Assembly (NCBI GenBank): GCA_934045075.1
Contig: OW203723.1
Location: 22,719,615 to 22,783,614 of the forward strand
Length of the DNA stretch: 64,000 bases
From: Yponomeuta sedellus
Lineage: Eukaryota > Arthropoda > Insecta > Lepidoptera > Yponomeutidae
Direction of reading: 5' to 3'
This document shows, piece by piece, positions 1-12,879 of this stretch (the stretch's first letter is position 1; each line of letters starts with the position of its first letter). The translations under genes and the position numbers were made by a program. Below the pieces are notes generated by a model that worked only from the letters and a program-made list of their open reading frames with translations, searched no databases and was not told the origin of the DNA.

Positions 1-130
1 AGAAGATTATTCTAAATTGCCCCCAGGAAAAAAATTAACGCAAAATATTTATATACAAACGTAAAAAGTAGCAAATTAGTAAAAGAATAATAAAAAAATA
101 AGGCCTAACTTTTTAATTCAAACTTGAAAT

Positions 131-245
131 ATTATCTATACCAAATAGAGTACCAGGAGGCCACAAAAAAATATGTACACATTTACTATATTATCTATAC
201 CAAATAGAGTACCAGGCCAAAAAATATGTACACATTTACTAATAA
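131..245. repeat. Short tandem duplication (2 units, ~59 bp period)
   Basis: Two adjacent units begin at 131 and 190 and share the same text apart from a few inserted bases around the middle of the first copy. Both carry a block around TATGTACACATTTACTA. The flanking sequence is AT-rich and has no recognisable gene. The function is unknown and this is probably local slippage or part of a larger dispersed element. Confidence 0.7.
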
Positions 246-349
246 TACATTTAAAAAAATATCTGTTACTGTTACCTAATGTTGTACCCCTTTCAACGGC
301 GCCCAGGGCTCGTGCCCTGCCTGCACCGCCCTGGATACGCCACTGGCTG

Positions 350-722
350 TTTGTTAGTTACCATTACCATATAGAGCGGAGCTGTCGGTAGCGTGTTGTG
401 TTCTTTGGTTGCCTGCCGGCAAGCGGCCGCGGCGGCGAGTGACGTAAGTGAACGGATCATTTGTAAGTTTTTCGGCGCGGGGCCCCCACCAGCGACTTTG
501 TTTACGAGACAGACGCCCGAGCCGGCACTCCGCAGCCAGCCTTCACGCGGGACGCGACGACATCGGAAAATACTTTAAAAAAAAAGAAACCTCAGGCTGT
601 CGCTGCGGAATTCGCGGTTTAAAAAAAAGGGTCTTTTAGTCGCGTCACCGAATACGCCGGTGGACGCGATTAGATCATAGCCCTCCCGTGATTGGGTCGC
701 GAACGAGCCACAGGTGAACGAG
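350..722 (+). promoter_or_regulatory. Candidate promoter / noncoding first exon
   Basis: This stretch is much richer in G, C and CpG than its AT-rich surroundings. It has a TATA-like CATATAGAG near 370 and a good donor (GAG then GTAAGG) after base 722. No reading frame in it resembles a protein. It could be a 5' untranslated exon of the plus-strand transporter gene, whose first coding exon begins about 29 kb downstream, or the first exon of some other transcript. This is inference from composition and one splice-like site; no transcript evidence is available. Confidence 0.3.
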
Positions 723-2975
723 GTAAGGCGTTGCATCCAGCCGATTTTTTTCCTCCGTAAGTTTTCGTCTATCTTTAGCTGGTTTTAACAATTTCGTCAT
801 ATGGCTCTATACAAACTAAATGTGTTCGTCAGTGTCACTTATGAAATGTATGTTGATGAGAATGTTAGTTTTGGGTGCCTTAATTTTTTTAATGTATTCT
901 ATCTAACATACATGTAGCCTCACGTTGTGTATCACTTGCGTTTGTTTCTTTTCCGTTTTTTTTTTAACTAAACCGGTTGGGGTATATTTTTGAAGCTGTG
1001 GTAATAAAATTTACATATCAGTGTTAGAGATCAATGCACGTGTGGCAACTCCACCTACAACAATACATGTAATTAGACAATCGTGAAAAAACCGGCCAAG
1101 CGCGTGCTGGATTCGCGCACCCAGGGTTCCGAACCACGACCAATTTTATATCTACAATAAAGTGTTCTCTACCTGTATTTATATGTGTTTCTTCTTCAAC
1201 TCAATTTGAGATCCTTATTGTCTGACTGCCACTTGAGTACGTACGTAGTTTAATCATCACATCAAGTTTAATTTATTCAAGATTGACGACGTTTTTTTTA
1301 CAATAGAGCAAGAACCAACGTTCAAAATACGTTTCTTGTATCCTTGAGTATGTTACTTTTTATTATTTGTTAGGAAATTCGCCATAAGAACATTACTGTT
1401 CTGAGACAAAACTTTCTAGTTGCTGCGTGAATCTCCCCGAAATAGTTGCCGTCATTATCCTCTTGATCTGATATGATATTCACAATTGATCATTGTCAGT
1501 GCAGTAGGTTTTAAAAAAATATTTTTTTTCTATAATTAGTTTGATTTGGTTGACACTTTTGTATATTGTATCAACCATAACTGCATACTTAGTACACTTC
1601 TGTTATGATGAGTACTGTGAGAACTTAGTGCGAAAAATTAGGAATTGGCGACAATTCGAGAAGATTCACTCATCAACATATTAGGGCTCAAGAGTACAGC
1701 CATTTAAAGGTAAGACAGACTAACTAATAATTGAGTCCCGTTGCCAATTTACACGTGCGGAACCCTAAAACCGCGCCGGTCTGTGTATAAATGAGCAACA
1801 AGTTTCAAGGGTAGAGCAAGAACTCTACCGGTGAGCGTGTTTTTGGGGCGGCACGTGTTTACAATGCATTTATATACTGATAGCATCTCTATCAGTGACT
1901 GATATCACAGTGTAAATATCTATTTCCACGCTGTAAATGACTTTGTCCATAAATACACCACAAAGCGATTCAAGTTATATCTGAAAATTCTAAAGAATTA
2001 AGTGTCTAGTACAGGTCCTTTGAGAGTTTATAAAACCGGGTCTGTGTTTATGTCGGTGGTATTTGGTTTCGACATCACTGAATAGTGAGCTTCTTCTTCG
2101 GTCCTTTAACTCCTAGGGAGCATAGGACCACAACCACAGATTTCCACTTCTGACGGTGGCACGCGGTGGTCGTATTGTTATTACGGTGTTATTATTTGAG
2201 TAAAGAGAGAAAATTTTAATTGATCTCCTGTTTTTAATTTCTGAAAGCTAATTCTTGCGAATTAGTGCTCAGAAAGAAGCGCTTCATACATTATAGTTCG
2301 TTACGTCCAAGATGTGACGTCATAGTTTGAGCCCGATTTGCATGGCGCGACTGTTGTACCACGTGACTATTTTGACTTTTCGATAGGTTATATCTCGAAA
2401 ATTACTAGCCGCGGTGATTGAAAATATCACATCTATTCAGCTCTTAACAAGGCCTCTCCTATTACCTTTATTAACCCATTAAAAGGCTGAGCTGTACACA
2501 TTTTCCATTGGTTTTGGAGTATATTTCAAAGTGATAAGGTTCAATTTATGCTGGGAACTATTATACTTACAAATTTTAGTGCAAGTGCTACATTGCCCGT
2601 TGGGTCTAGCATTTGTGGACTTATGATGTCAAAGCCTTAATTTCTTAGAAACCTGGGCTGTTCTGAAACGACTGAAGCAAATGGAATAATTGAATATTTC
2701 AGTTGACATTGACGTTGAAATCACTAAATGGCCAGTTCGTTCGAATAATTTTGTCCATTCCATTATGGCGGTAGCATTAAAATGGCTCTAATCACGTATT
2801 TTATTTGACATTCGAGTAATTCCAATATTTCATTTTCGAAGTCCATAATATTCGAGTAGTACGTGAGGTGACCTTAGGAATATTCTAATACCAAGCCCAA
2901 TATTAAGTACATAGTTTTTGAATATAATTGTATACGCACGTCAATACTTGTTATTTGCCTCTTTTTGGTAGTCTT
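723..2975. other. Noncoding stretch, almost nothing recognised
   Basis: AT-rich DNA without a convincing reading frame. The only familiar piece is at about 1087-1140, a minus-strand end of the dispersed repeat that is better preserved at 13353-13880 (the GGTTCCG and CCGGCCAAG blocks). Confidence 0.5.
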
Positions 2976-2976
2976 C

Positions 2977-3116
2977 TAAGATAAGAAAAGAAGAGAATAC
3001 TCTTTATTGTATACCGGAGAAAATGTTACAGAAACATTAGTTACAAAAGAAAAAATACAATTGAAGGCCCTATTGCTAATAGCAATTTCTTCCAGGCAAC
3101 TGCATGTTAGATAAAG
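2977..3116 (-). mobile_element. LINE 3' tail remnant
   Basis: On the minus strand this reads as a common insect LINE 3' UTR: a TGCCTGGAAGAAATTGC block, a mirrored AGCAAT block, then ending in an AATAAAGAGTATTCTC-like polyadenylation end. The same 3' UTR recurs at 3925-4040, 24250-24390, 25490-25630 and 53510-53640. No coding part is left here. Confidence 0.65.
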
Positions 3117-3496
3117 TGCCGAAGAAGCAATAGATAAGGGTAAGTCGATGCAAATACGACTATTAATAGACATTCGTACACGTAAAAATACATTTATAAG
3201 CAATAGCAGTAAAATTAAATCCGAATAGTTTAACCTACGCAAAATAAATAGGTATTATATCACGCGAAGAAGATCGAATCGCACGAGGCGCCGTGTTAAG
3301 ATGCAGGGGTTATACCACTGGAATGTTATTGGTTACTCAATTACCAATAGTGTCAATGAAACATCCATTGCAGTGCTAATAGGACTCTATTAAACAACTA
3401 TGTATTTTAGAGACTCGGCCCGCAAGTCTCTTGCCACCATACATAAAAATGCAACAAAACTTCACTGGCGACATACAGTTTCAGTATTAATTACCC

Positions 3497-3695
3497 GGGC
3501 CGAGGTTCATAATACTAAAGTTCGTAGTTTACTGTGACAATTTGAGGTACACTGCGTAGCCATGTTTACTTGTTAATCTGTGGTTTAATAAACGTTTTGC
3601 AATTTCAATTTTAATTTTTCGACTTTGTTAAATTAAAAATGTACCTCGGATTGTCACAGTAAACTATGAATAGTAGTTTTATGAAAACTCGGCTC
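3497..3695. mobile_element. Small MITE with ~56-bp imperfect terminal inverted repeats
   Basis: The left arm, 3497-3552, pairs with the right arm, 3640-3695. Both carry GTTTACTGTGACAAT on the appropriate strand and end in a GGCCGAG/CTCGGCTC edge. There is about 85 bp between the arms and no coding capacity. A target duplication was not clear, so the superfamily is not assigned. Confidence 0.6.
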
Positions 3696-3924
3696 TGAAA
3701 GCGTTTTATGCAGAGACACATTACAGCAATAATGAAATCCCGTGAAGAAGGGTGGTCCTCGTTATAGATACGACTTACACGCATAAGAAGGAATTGTCAA
3801 ATATTTATCACCTGTTAACAAATACTGACATGTTACGGCGCAGTGCTGGACCCATAACCTATAAATCCTATAATGAAACAACGATTGATTAAATAAAATA
3901 AATCGGACTCTATTCATCACTTAA

Positions 3925-4040
3925 GATAAGATAAGAATATTATTGTACACCAGGAAAAAACAAACAAAAAATAATTACAAAGATACGGTACAATTGGCGG
4001 CCTTATTGCTTAGAGCAATTTCTTTAGTTCACTTATTCAC
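3925..4040 (-). mobile_element. LINE 3' tail remnant
   Basis: Same 3' UTR family as at 2977-3116: on the minus strand, AAGAAATTGC, then GCAATAAGGCCGCCAATTG, then TGTACAATAATATTC. It is truncated, with no reverse transcriptase left. Confidence 0.65.
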
Positions 4041-7000
4041 CTAAGTTCAAAATACAGAAGTGAGCGAGAATGAACTGCCTTTTTTTATAGATTAAGTTAC
4101 ACAGATACACCCACATTGTCGTTATATTTCAGCAATATCATTATTATTAATCGTCATTTTGTTACGACGAAGCATTAACTATAAACACAAGCTATAAACA
4201 TAAACAGCTCGCCGAATTAGTAATAATTTCTTCATCAGTTTACTTTTACTTTCGTTTCTCTGTATTCATTAATATCTAGTAGGTTCTGCAGCTTCTGTGC
4301 CGCTCAGCAAACTTGTTTTACAAATTGATGCCTCAGATTTATGTCCACATCTTGTATCCAATGAATTCTTTATTGGATGGCCACATGGAAAATGACGCGA
4401 ATTTTTTCTTTGACGCTTTAGAGATGGAAAAATCCTATTGAATTTCGTATGTGGGTAAATTCATTCTATTACCATAATCTGACTTTATAGTTGCTGCATT
4501 TATGTAAACAACACTAAGGTGACGTGTAACATGTCCAATTGTGTGTTTTTTTGCTTTTAGTTCGAATTGAAGTAGATACTGATATTGCAAATGTCAACAG
4601 CTCCTAACTACAACTTAGCATAACCCCTAAGATCAAGGATATTCTGCAGAACTCCCTCCCTTTCCCTAGCGACCTCTAGACGGTCGACCTTTACCCACCC
4701 CGGGGCTTCCTTTCACAGTACCTAGCTTTCATTCCCTCAAATACGAATCAATTCGACGAATATTGTTCAATGCTTTTTAAAGCTTGTATGTCTTTAGACA
4801 TATTCACTCTTTTCTACGTTCATAATTTAAACGGATTTTTCCGTCGTCTTCGTTTTGTTGTCCTAATCCTCTGGAATGTGTTTTTTTCGTGCATTTTGCT
4901 ACTGAGACTTGTTGAGAGGTAATTGAATTAGTCGTAAGTACGTAAGTGCCAACAGTAAACGAATAACAGCTAAGCAAATATAAGGTTTCTTTGAAAGATA
5001 CGTAAAATATGGAACGTTTGAAGCGTTTGCTTGATTAGACCCGATGTATGAACATGGCTAGTCATTAAAATACTAATAAGTTAGATTATCGATTGATGTC
5101 ATCGCCTCCATAAATGGTCTATTGCTAATCCATATCAGTATTTTGCACTACGAATCACTGTATTATTGAATGACTATAATATTTATTTAACTTCGGTCTG
5201 TCTTCGCTGTAAAGAGATAACTGCCGTTGCGTGTACTCTTATCAGTCATTGACTCCGCTCGGGGAAGATTAATTAAAAAAGTTCAATCATAAGGTTTGCT
5301 CTGAAAAACAATATTATTGTATCAGTTGTTTTAATGTCCATAGTACATATCTTATTTTAATGATTTGTCTATTTCTTTATTTACTGTTTTTGTCTTTAAT
5401 CAGATTGTCTTTTTCTACATTATTATCTTCCATTTTGATTGTTTCACTTTTCGAATGACCCGTGTTGCTCGTTCATAAAATTGTGCATTAACAGTAGGTA
5501 ATAGTTGTTTGTAGTTTTGGCTGTTCTTAACGCTCCCAACTGGGTGTTTCCTGGCTTCGTCTGTAGAGCCGCTTATGCCACTTACACTTGCTCGTGACCT
5601 TTTTCGGGTATTTTTCACTGTTCCTCTGGTACGGGTGAAAATAAAAATACTCGTATCTAATAGACAAAAGGAAATGTTCCTACGTAAATTTATTCGTTAT
5701 GTCGGAAAGTAAAAGTTGGTGGCTTTCGGCGGCGTCGTCCAAATCAATGAAAGTAATCTCTCGACCTAGTGCCGTTGGCTTCATTTCGCTCTCGTCCGAC
5801 CGCGTCTTACGATTCGAGAACTAGAGTCCTCTTCTCTGTTCACAACTATGTGTAATTTTCCAGGACCACGCGTTCCTTTTGCCCTCTAGTTCCTGCCAGA
5901 TTACCAACTGTAATCTGCAACTCAAAAAACAATTACAGTAATTGTCGTTTCACTTTCGTAAAGTGAATGCTTATCTGTTCCTCCTGCATTTTTTTAATAA
6001 AATTGTCTTCTGTTATATTAAAAATAGTCGTGGATACCACATTATCCTAAAGTGCCCGAGCCCTTCGATGGGTTAAAGTCGTTCCTCCCGATGAACGTGT
6101 CAGAACACGTGAATTGGTTACAATTAATTATTTGTGAGTAATTAACACAACAACATAATGCCATTAAAATCTGATGTTGCTACGCATTCCTTAACAATTG
6201 TTTCATTAGGAGGAAAGTTGGTGCGTTGCTTGGGGTTCTTGAGCTGGGTTTCACTTTCCTTGAGTGCGGTCGATAAAGTTTTGGACCGGTTGCGGTCTCG
6301 GCTTGGCCCTTCGAGGTGCCATATATTCTGTCACGGCCTGAAACTAATTTATACCTCCAACTTCGAGTAAATTACGTACTTTTCCTTGTTCGCTCGCCCA
6401 CGTGCGGATTTATCGCATTTGCATCTCATTATTTGGCCTCACTGCAAAAAAGAACTGGGTATGCAACCGAATGTTGCGTTCGAGAGAGAAAGTTATATTA
6501 TCTGCCGGCGTATGCGCACGGTGGATTTATGCGAAAGGATGACGTTGTCGTTACAGCTGCGGTAGGTGGAAACTTTCGCGAAAATCACATGGCCGGGAGA
6601 AAGACCAAAATAAAAATGGAAAACGCGCGTTGGCACGTCTTTCTCAATTACATTTCCTCACATACTTCAGGTGTGTTCATTGTTTTGTTTTGTTGACGCT
6701 AACAACGCATAAAATTGTCTCGTTGAACATGTCATAGGATGAGTTGGCCACCAGCCATCGCTGCCGGAAGCAGAACTGACAAAAAAGTTCACTAACAAAT
6801 TGCTGTTACTCGACCCACTTATGTGACCCGGTTGGAGCCAAAAAGCAATGTAATTTCGCGACGTACCAACCAACCAAACACTTTTTTCGGAACACTTTTA
6901 CCGCGGCCCCGGTCGGCCGTACGCTCTTTAAATCAGCACGGTCACACGGATTTCTCTTTCAATTTCAGTTCGCTGAATAGGTGAACGCCGAAATGCAGTT

Positions 7001-8339
7001 CGTTTGGCCAAATATTGTCCTTCCGGTCAAATCATTGTAATTTTCCGTAGGCACGGAGAGCCAAGTTAAGTGTAGTATGAATTTTGGGCTTGGTAACAAC
7101 CAACCAAAGCCCAAAATTGGTACCAACTTGCAAAGAGTTGTAAGTAGTCCAAGTTCGCTAACGCTTTTGTCGCGAAACCAACGAAACGAATTCTCGTTTA
7201 CAAACGACGTTTTTTATCCCAGAGCTACTGTCAAGGATTGGACAACTTGCAAGGAGTAGTAAACTCACTATCCATTTCTTAACGGTAGCTCTTAGATAAA
7301 TCTGTGGTGATCACAAAATAAGAGCGCCTGTATTAGAATCTGTACACAGAACAAGCAAAGGCTTAAGTAATTTGTCACAATTTCTGTGGAACATTCTTAC
7401 CCATAGTATTATCGTCCCGTTGGCTGCGCGGCAAATGAATAGCACGACAGTAAAAAGCGTTAGCGTACTTGGCAATGATAGTTTTGACATTGACCCTGTT
7501 GCTCCGTCAAAGAGAGTCGTTTAGCAGCCCGAACAATTTTTGCGACCTACACAGATAACCTAGCCGTGATTGGAAAGTGTTCTAGGTTCACAGACTCTCT
7601 TTCGTTTGGTTGAAGCGCTGATAAACATGGGTCAAGTTCACTGGTGATTCGAAAGTTAGTTTTGACTGCGGCAATAACAACTCTGTTGCCAACCGCATTG
7701 CTTTCGAGGAACCTTAGGGAGTAGGTGGAGTTCATTTCACTTAATTATGGTTTTATTGACGATTTGAGGAAAATGACTCTAGGAAGCAAGAGTAGGACTA
7801 TCTCTATGTAGTACATTCTTAAAGAGGTTTCTTGGCCTTCTTTTGCCGTGATGATTTTTTAAAATTTGTATTTCAATCCTTTATTTTTGTTCTTAATTGT
7901 ACTTGATACGGTAGATATTTTTCTATGTTTCGTGCTAATGTGACAAGATTACATATTTAATTTACTTTACAATACCAAGGCACTATCTACGTATGTTACA
8001 GATACACACTTGGTACCAATGTATCTTACCATCAAACCGCTGCGCAAATAAAATACACTTTATAGGACTTGGTGGCATTAATATTGGTGGCTGGCTGGAA
8101 GAAACTTCTTTTGAAATTAGCCTGCCTATGTCTCTCTTTTAAAAATTTTCTATTTTGATTTATGTGCAATACAGCGTACAACAAAAATATTTGATGAATG
8201 TAATAATTTCGCATAAAATAATTTGTGGAACTCAGTGAATGCTGAATTGTTTGGATGAGAAGTTGAGATTGACTATCGAAAAACTTCAGTAGATTTGAGG
8301 AACTCTTCTTTTGTTATCATTGACATTAAAATAATAACT
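4041..8339. other. Noncoding stretch; one hairpin, no gene recognised
   Basis: Open frames in this stretch are short and resemble nothing I know. At 7081-7117 an 11-bp perfect stem (ATTTTGGGCTT with AAGCCCAAAAT) closes a 15-base loop. No splice-bounded coding block or RNA gene was found. Confidence 0.5.
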
Positions 8340-8470
8340 TCTACACAACACAATCACTTCTCCTGGTCCTAAACTAGGATACCCTCTCCTATATTAACCA
8401 GGCGAGGACTTCACAAACATGAAAATACACCCAGAATGAGATCCAGAATGACACTGCGTTTTGGTTCATG
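8340..8470 (-). mobile_element. SINE body fragment
   Basis: This is a degraded minus-strand piece of the tRNA-type SINE whose complete plus copy is at 21186-21390. The shared words are the CACAACACAATCAC, TCCTAAACTAGGATACC and AAACATG...ACACCC blocks. The tRNA head is missing. Confidence 0.5.
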
Positions 8471-9833
8471 ATAGGGTCTCAGCAAGGACATATAATTGGA
8501 CAGCAATATTAAAATGAGGTTGGTTAGGAGATCGCTTCAGAGGGCGTTCCTCAAGCATTAAGCTTCAAGACGCCCCTCCGGCCTAACAGACATTCAACTC
8601 GATAATGCAACTTTCACCTACCTTTAATCCAAGTACACTGTCACTCTCAACTCGACAACTATGTGGGTATTGTGCAGTATCTCGAACAAGATCGCTTTCA
8701 TCGACACGGCTGTTAATTTACTAAATACGTTGTTTAATTGGTTTCGAATGGGCTTGGTTAAATGTTTTTTTCTACTCTGGATGCGTTCTGAGAGATTGAT
8801 CTTGTATCTTAGCTTGACTAAAGAACAAAAGTGATCGACCTACCGCCTTACTTATAAAACAGGGTCGGTTATACTCTTAGAAGAGTTCGAATGAATTTTG
8901 TTTTTAGGCATTGTTAAAAGATTGCTAGCTTTCAAGATTTTTAAGCAGATAATTATCATGTCCACAGAACATAAAAAAAGAGTAGAAGTAGCGACATGAC
9001 ACATTAGTACGAAAACCAGTGTAACCAAACTGATACACATAAACCAAACGCACACTACGAATGCCAAGCTGCCATTGGTAAATAAAGTCAATGCCGAAAA
9101 GGTGTACATCATATAAGTTTCAAGTAAAATATGCACCTTTTCGTAATGTTAACAATGATCAAAGTCAAATGCCAACGATGACATTAACGTTGACATTTTG
9201 TAGTAACGCTACTCTACACTAGATGGAACTATCACCGCGTTGGACCGAAAAGAACTTTTACCTAATAAGACATAAAGTTCAAAATTGAAAAACAAGTACA
9301 TTCTCAGTTTGGGATGGGACAATGCGAGTACTAGTTTGTCGATAGGGAGAACGTATCGACAAATTATACAAACAGTTTTAACACATTAACGGCCGAATAC
9401 GAATACTGGTACTCAGTATGTTTAGCTATTTCTTTTTTGCCTGCGGGTTGACTGGTTGAAAATGCATCTTTTTTACATTATCTTTTGTGCAATAAAGAAT
9501 TAATACTAATAGGGTGGATAGATGCACAAATAAAACAATGTGGTAGATAGTATTTTCTAATGTGGTAGAATTCATAATATTTTAAAATGTTCCCTTATTA
9601 AAACTAGCTTTAACCCGCTGCTTCGCCGGCGTTAGAAATTATAACACGGGAAATATTATTCAACGACTCAATTCAGATCTTTGTCTATCTGTGCGCCATG
9701 TTTCATACGTAATACTAATTACGATTGTACTAATATAATTTCATTTATACGCAAGAGTCTAACCTGGAAGTGAAGCACATTTTTTCTGGTATTGCTGCAT
9801 CACATAAGTGCCACCTTCCACCTTTTTTAGTTA

Positions 9834-10124
9834 TTATGAAGTGTTCATGAAAAATGCTCTGAATATATTGTGCTCATCTTCATTGCGAACCAATTTAGCC
9901 TTCTTATCGCTGCCTTCCATTTTAATTTCGTATCCGGTTTCCTTAGGAAAACTAAACGAAAACTCACTTCCCAATTTTTTTGATTCCGAGAGTGTTGTTA
10001 TATCATTGCCTCGGTTTGCTGTTGTCAAAGGGGTTGAAGTATTAAGGGTAAATAGCAGAATAATAAAAAACCATAAAACAAATAACATAACAAAACAAAA
10101 ATCTGATGCTCGCCAAGAGAACAA
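9834..10124 (-). other. Open frame carried inside transposon copy A (unrecognised)
   Basis: This 96-codon frame begins with a short lead, then a strongly hydrophobic stretch of about 18 residues resembling a signal peptide or membrane anchor. A polar region rich in Lys, Asp and Ser follows. I do not recognise the product. The related segment in copy B (about 15990-16250, plus strand) has a stop inside the corresponding frame and shifts near its end. That argues against a conserved protein, so it may be a captured host exon or a chance frame. Confidence 0.2.
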
Positions 10125-10375
10125 CCACTTGAACAGGTAAACAATACAATAAGTAATTTACTTAATGTTTTGAACTGAAGTAACAAAAACCATACGAGTC
10201 GTTTTGGATAACCTCACTTTACATCTCGGTTGGAATATTTAAAAATGTAAGATTAAAATTACTTTGATAGTTTCTTAAATATTTCAGTCCCTGATAAACT
10301 GGTGAAGAAAAACTATATCGCGATCCACCTGTGCTCATGACCTGTGATCTTGTATGTGCTCATGTCATGTCTTGT

Positions 10376-10419
10376 ATGAAAAGTAATGTATGAGCTGGAG
10401 CTCATACATTACTTTTCAT
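10376..10419. repeat. Perfect 44-base palindrome inside transposon copy A
   Basis: Two 21-base arms around a 2-base centre, starting ATGAAAAGTAATGTATGAGC. Copy B keeps related text near 15660-15740 but not this perfect palindrome. It would form a hairpin in single-stranded form. Confidence 0.85.
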
Positions 10420-11259
10420 GTCATTGGAATGACAGTTTTCACACACACAACGACCAGCCGGCGACCGGAGCTAATACATTACTACTTTACCCGGCCCGGC
10501 GACCGGACGGAGACCGGGTGCATATGAAAAGGCACTTAGGAAGTAGGTATAAAATAACAATAATTATTTTACCTACTTTGACGAATTGGAATTTACAATA
10601 CCTAAGTACCGTTAAGTATGTATGTTGTATGACTACTAAGTCATAGACAATTAATTATCTATAGATTTTTATCATGTGTGCCCCCATCCGTAATTGAGTA
10701 GAATTCAAATTTTGACAGAAATTTCTAGAGAATGTACACTTTCTTCGATGAAAATTTAACTTTACTAACCAGTAAATAAAGGTGGTTTCACTTTGTCATT
10801 TTCGGATTGGTTTCCGTGTTCATGTCATTACAAATTTAATTAAAAATACAATGAAATACGTCTTACAGATGAAATGTTACGGTATGATCGGTATATTTTG
10901 GTCCCCAACTTTTATTTTTGCTCTCTAACACAGCGTAACAAGGCATTTTAATAAAGTTTTCACCATTTTTTCTTTACTAGAAGCGCACAGCAACTGAAGT
11001 CAACAAAACTGTCACCGACTACGCATAGGCAATACATTGCTAATGTGAGGCACGCGGGCACTGCCCACTTACGACTTCTACTCTTTTTTTATGTTCTGTG
11101 ATCATGTCAAAGTTAAAAATATTTTTTGACTGTAAAAACACAATGTTTATTTAATGAATTAATAGATAGATTATGTAGAGCAAAAACTTACAAAGTAACA
11201 TTTATCATTTTTAAAACGGGCTTTTAACTTCGATAACAGAGTAAATTTTACACTACACT

Positions 11260-11440
11260 AGACCTAATCATCCCCGCTAACATTATTTTAATACCAGACA
11301 TCATTGTCTTTCAAATAATCTTTAATTAATATTATAGTAGCCTTTTTGCTTAACATATTTCTTAAACCGCGTCGGTGGTAACTCTAATATACATAGCATG
11401 AGGAATCTTAACGTCCGTATACAGTGCCCCATAATAATCT
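11260..11440 (-). mobile_element. LINE remnant, C-terminal end of the reverse transcriptase frame
   Basis: This matches in text the 3' coding end of the LINE at 56743-59814: the CCAGACATCATTGTC block, then ATTATAGTAGC, then the TACAGTGCCCCAT block. It is degraded and frameshifted, with only about 180 bp left. Confidence 0.6.
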
Positions 11441-12117
11441 TCTATAATATAAAATTTTATCGCTGAATGTGTTGGCAAGCGCAAATCTCGAGAGCAGCTG
11501 AACCGATATGGCTAATTCTTTCTTTAGAATATTCCTTGATCTACGAGGATGGTTCTTACGGAGAGAAAAAATAAATAAAATAAAGAATCGATGGTAGGCG
11601 GTACGAAGTTCGCTGGGTCAGCTATTAATGTATAAATCTAGATAATTTCTACAAGAGCCCGTAGTCTGGTCATAGTCGATGAATTTCACATCAAATTGGA
11701 TGCATTTGCCTTCATCTCAGCTGACATACTCACTCGCCCCTTTTGTCAACAAATAATCTACAGCAGCTGTTGATGTAGAGTTCCTCTATTCAGGTCGTCG
11801 ATTCTATTAGTGCATTACATTACAGTACAATGACAGATAAATGGACGGATCACATGACGTGTTGTTTTATACCATTGGCGCCGATAAGCTGTGGTACGTG
11901 TGCGGGCTTAGACTTAAAGCAGCAATGTAGTGAAATCGCCACGTTAAGGCCAGGTTGTCCGTTAGCGTTGCACGTGCCATCTCGCCCAATAAAACGAGGT
12001 GAGCGGTGTCAAATTGTGGTACAGTCGACAGAACTATACAACAGCTACATGCTTGCTTGATGTCTTCTAAGGATGGGCAAACGAGAAAAAATATTTATAA
12101 AATGTATACATAAATAA

Positions 12118-12260
12118 ATAAGCTCACACCTGTATAGGTAGGGGTAGGTAGGGACCAGGGACTGCCACTTGCTACGATTCTGACACATCACCTTCGCTTC
12201 ATCAACGTTCATATGTCGTTGCTTGCACGCACGGCGGTTCCGGGTACTTTTTATAAAAAT
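12118..12260 (-). mobile_element. Second LINE family, 3' remnant
   Basis: A piece of the family best preserved at 37016-37475. Shared text runs from the CCTGTAT start through GACCAGGGACTGCCACTTGC and CTTCGCTTCATCAACGTTCA. On the minus strand it encodes the last residues of that LINE protein, broken by substitutions. Confidence 0.6.
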
Positions 12261-12879
12261 TATATATAAATAAATAAATATATGGGTTGATATCGATATA
12301 TAAATAAATCGTCACTGGGTTCCACGTGACGGATATCGCAAACGTGGCCGACTCAAGCGGAGATGGCGGGCCGATTTCGCGACCTTTTTACCCGGTTTGA
12401 AGGCCTTTGCCCACCAGTGGGACACAAAATAGGTGCCTAAAAATAATTATTAAATAAATATGTTAAAATTCATACTCATCATAACTTTAGTTATGTTCTT
12501 ACTATGTTTCTTGCTGTCAAATCTTAACCGGTTTCTTATGTCTATGTTTACTTCCCTAGCAACAATTTATGTTCAAAAGATTTAGTGAGAAGATTCTAGA
12601 AACCAAGGACCTCAGGCCTTCATTTTGAATAGTACGCGTATAAATAGAATATATTGATAATTCGACTTCTAATGTGCTTCCCATTGTTAGCTTTTGACCT
12701 TGAAAACAACAATTAACAACCATTATCATGGTGGGATGGTCGGACCTTTTAGAAGCTAACAGGGCCAATAAATAAGACGGCATAATATATGTATGCTTGC
12801 ATACATAGAAGTTACTGCTTACAGGTTGTGTACGACTATAGCTACTTAACTTTTTAAATCACATGATTGAACTCGGTTT

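Larger units (their letters stand above)
8955..11108 (-). mobile_element. DNA transposon copy A, 2.1 kb, with 8-bp target duplication
   Basis: The element occupies 8963-11100. It starts CACAGAACATAAAAAAAGAG and ends with the reverse complement of that sequence. The flanks carry a perfect 8-bp target duplication, ATCATGTC, at 8955-8962 and 11101-11108. A second copy in opposite orientation lies at 15052-17088. Duplications of 8 bp are typical of hAT and a few other cut-and-paste superfamilies, but the terminal sequence is not a classic hAT end and no transposase is visible, so this is a non-autonomous copy of uncertain superfamily. It carries an open frame of about 96 codons at 9834-10124 on the minus strand. 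A perfect 44-base palindrome lies at 10376-10419. Confidence 0.85.

Noticed and set aside
6158..6696. Two overlapping plus-strand open frames, 70 and 126 codons
   Set aside because: No domain, signal or splice context; they look like chance frames.
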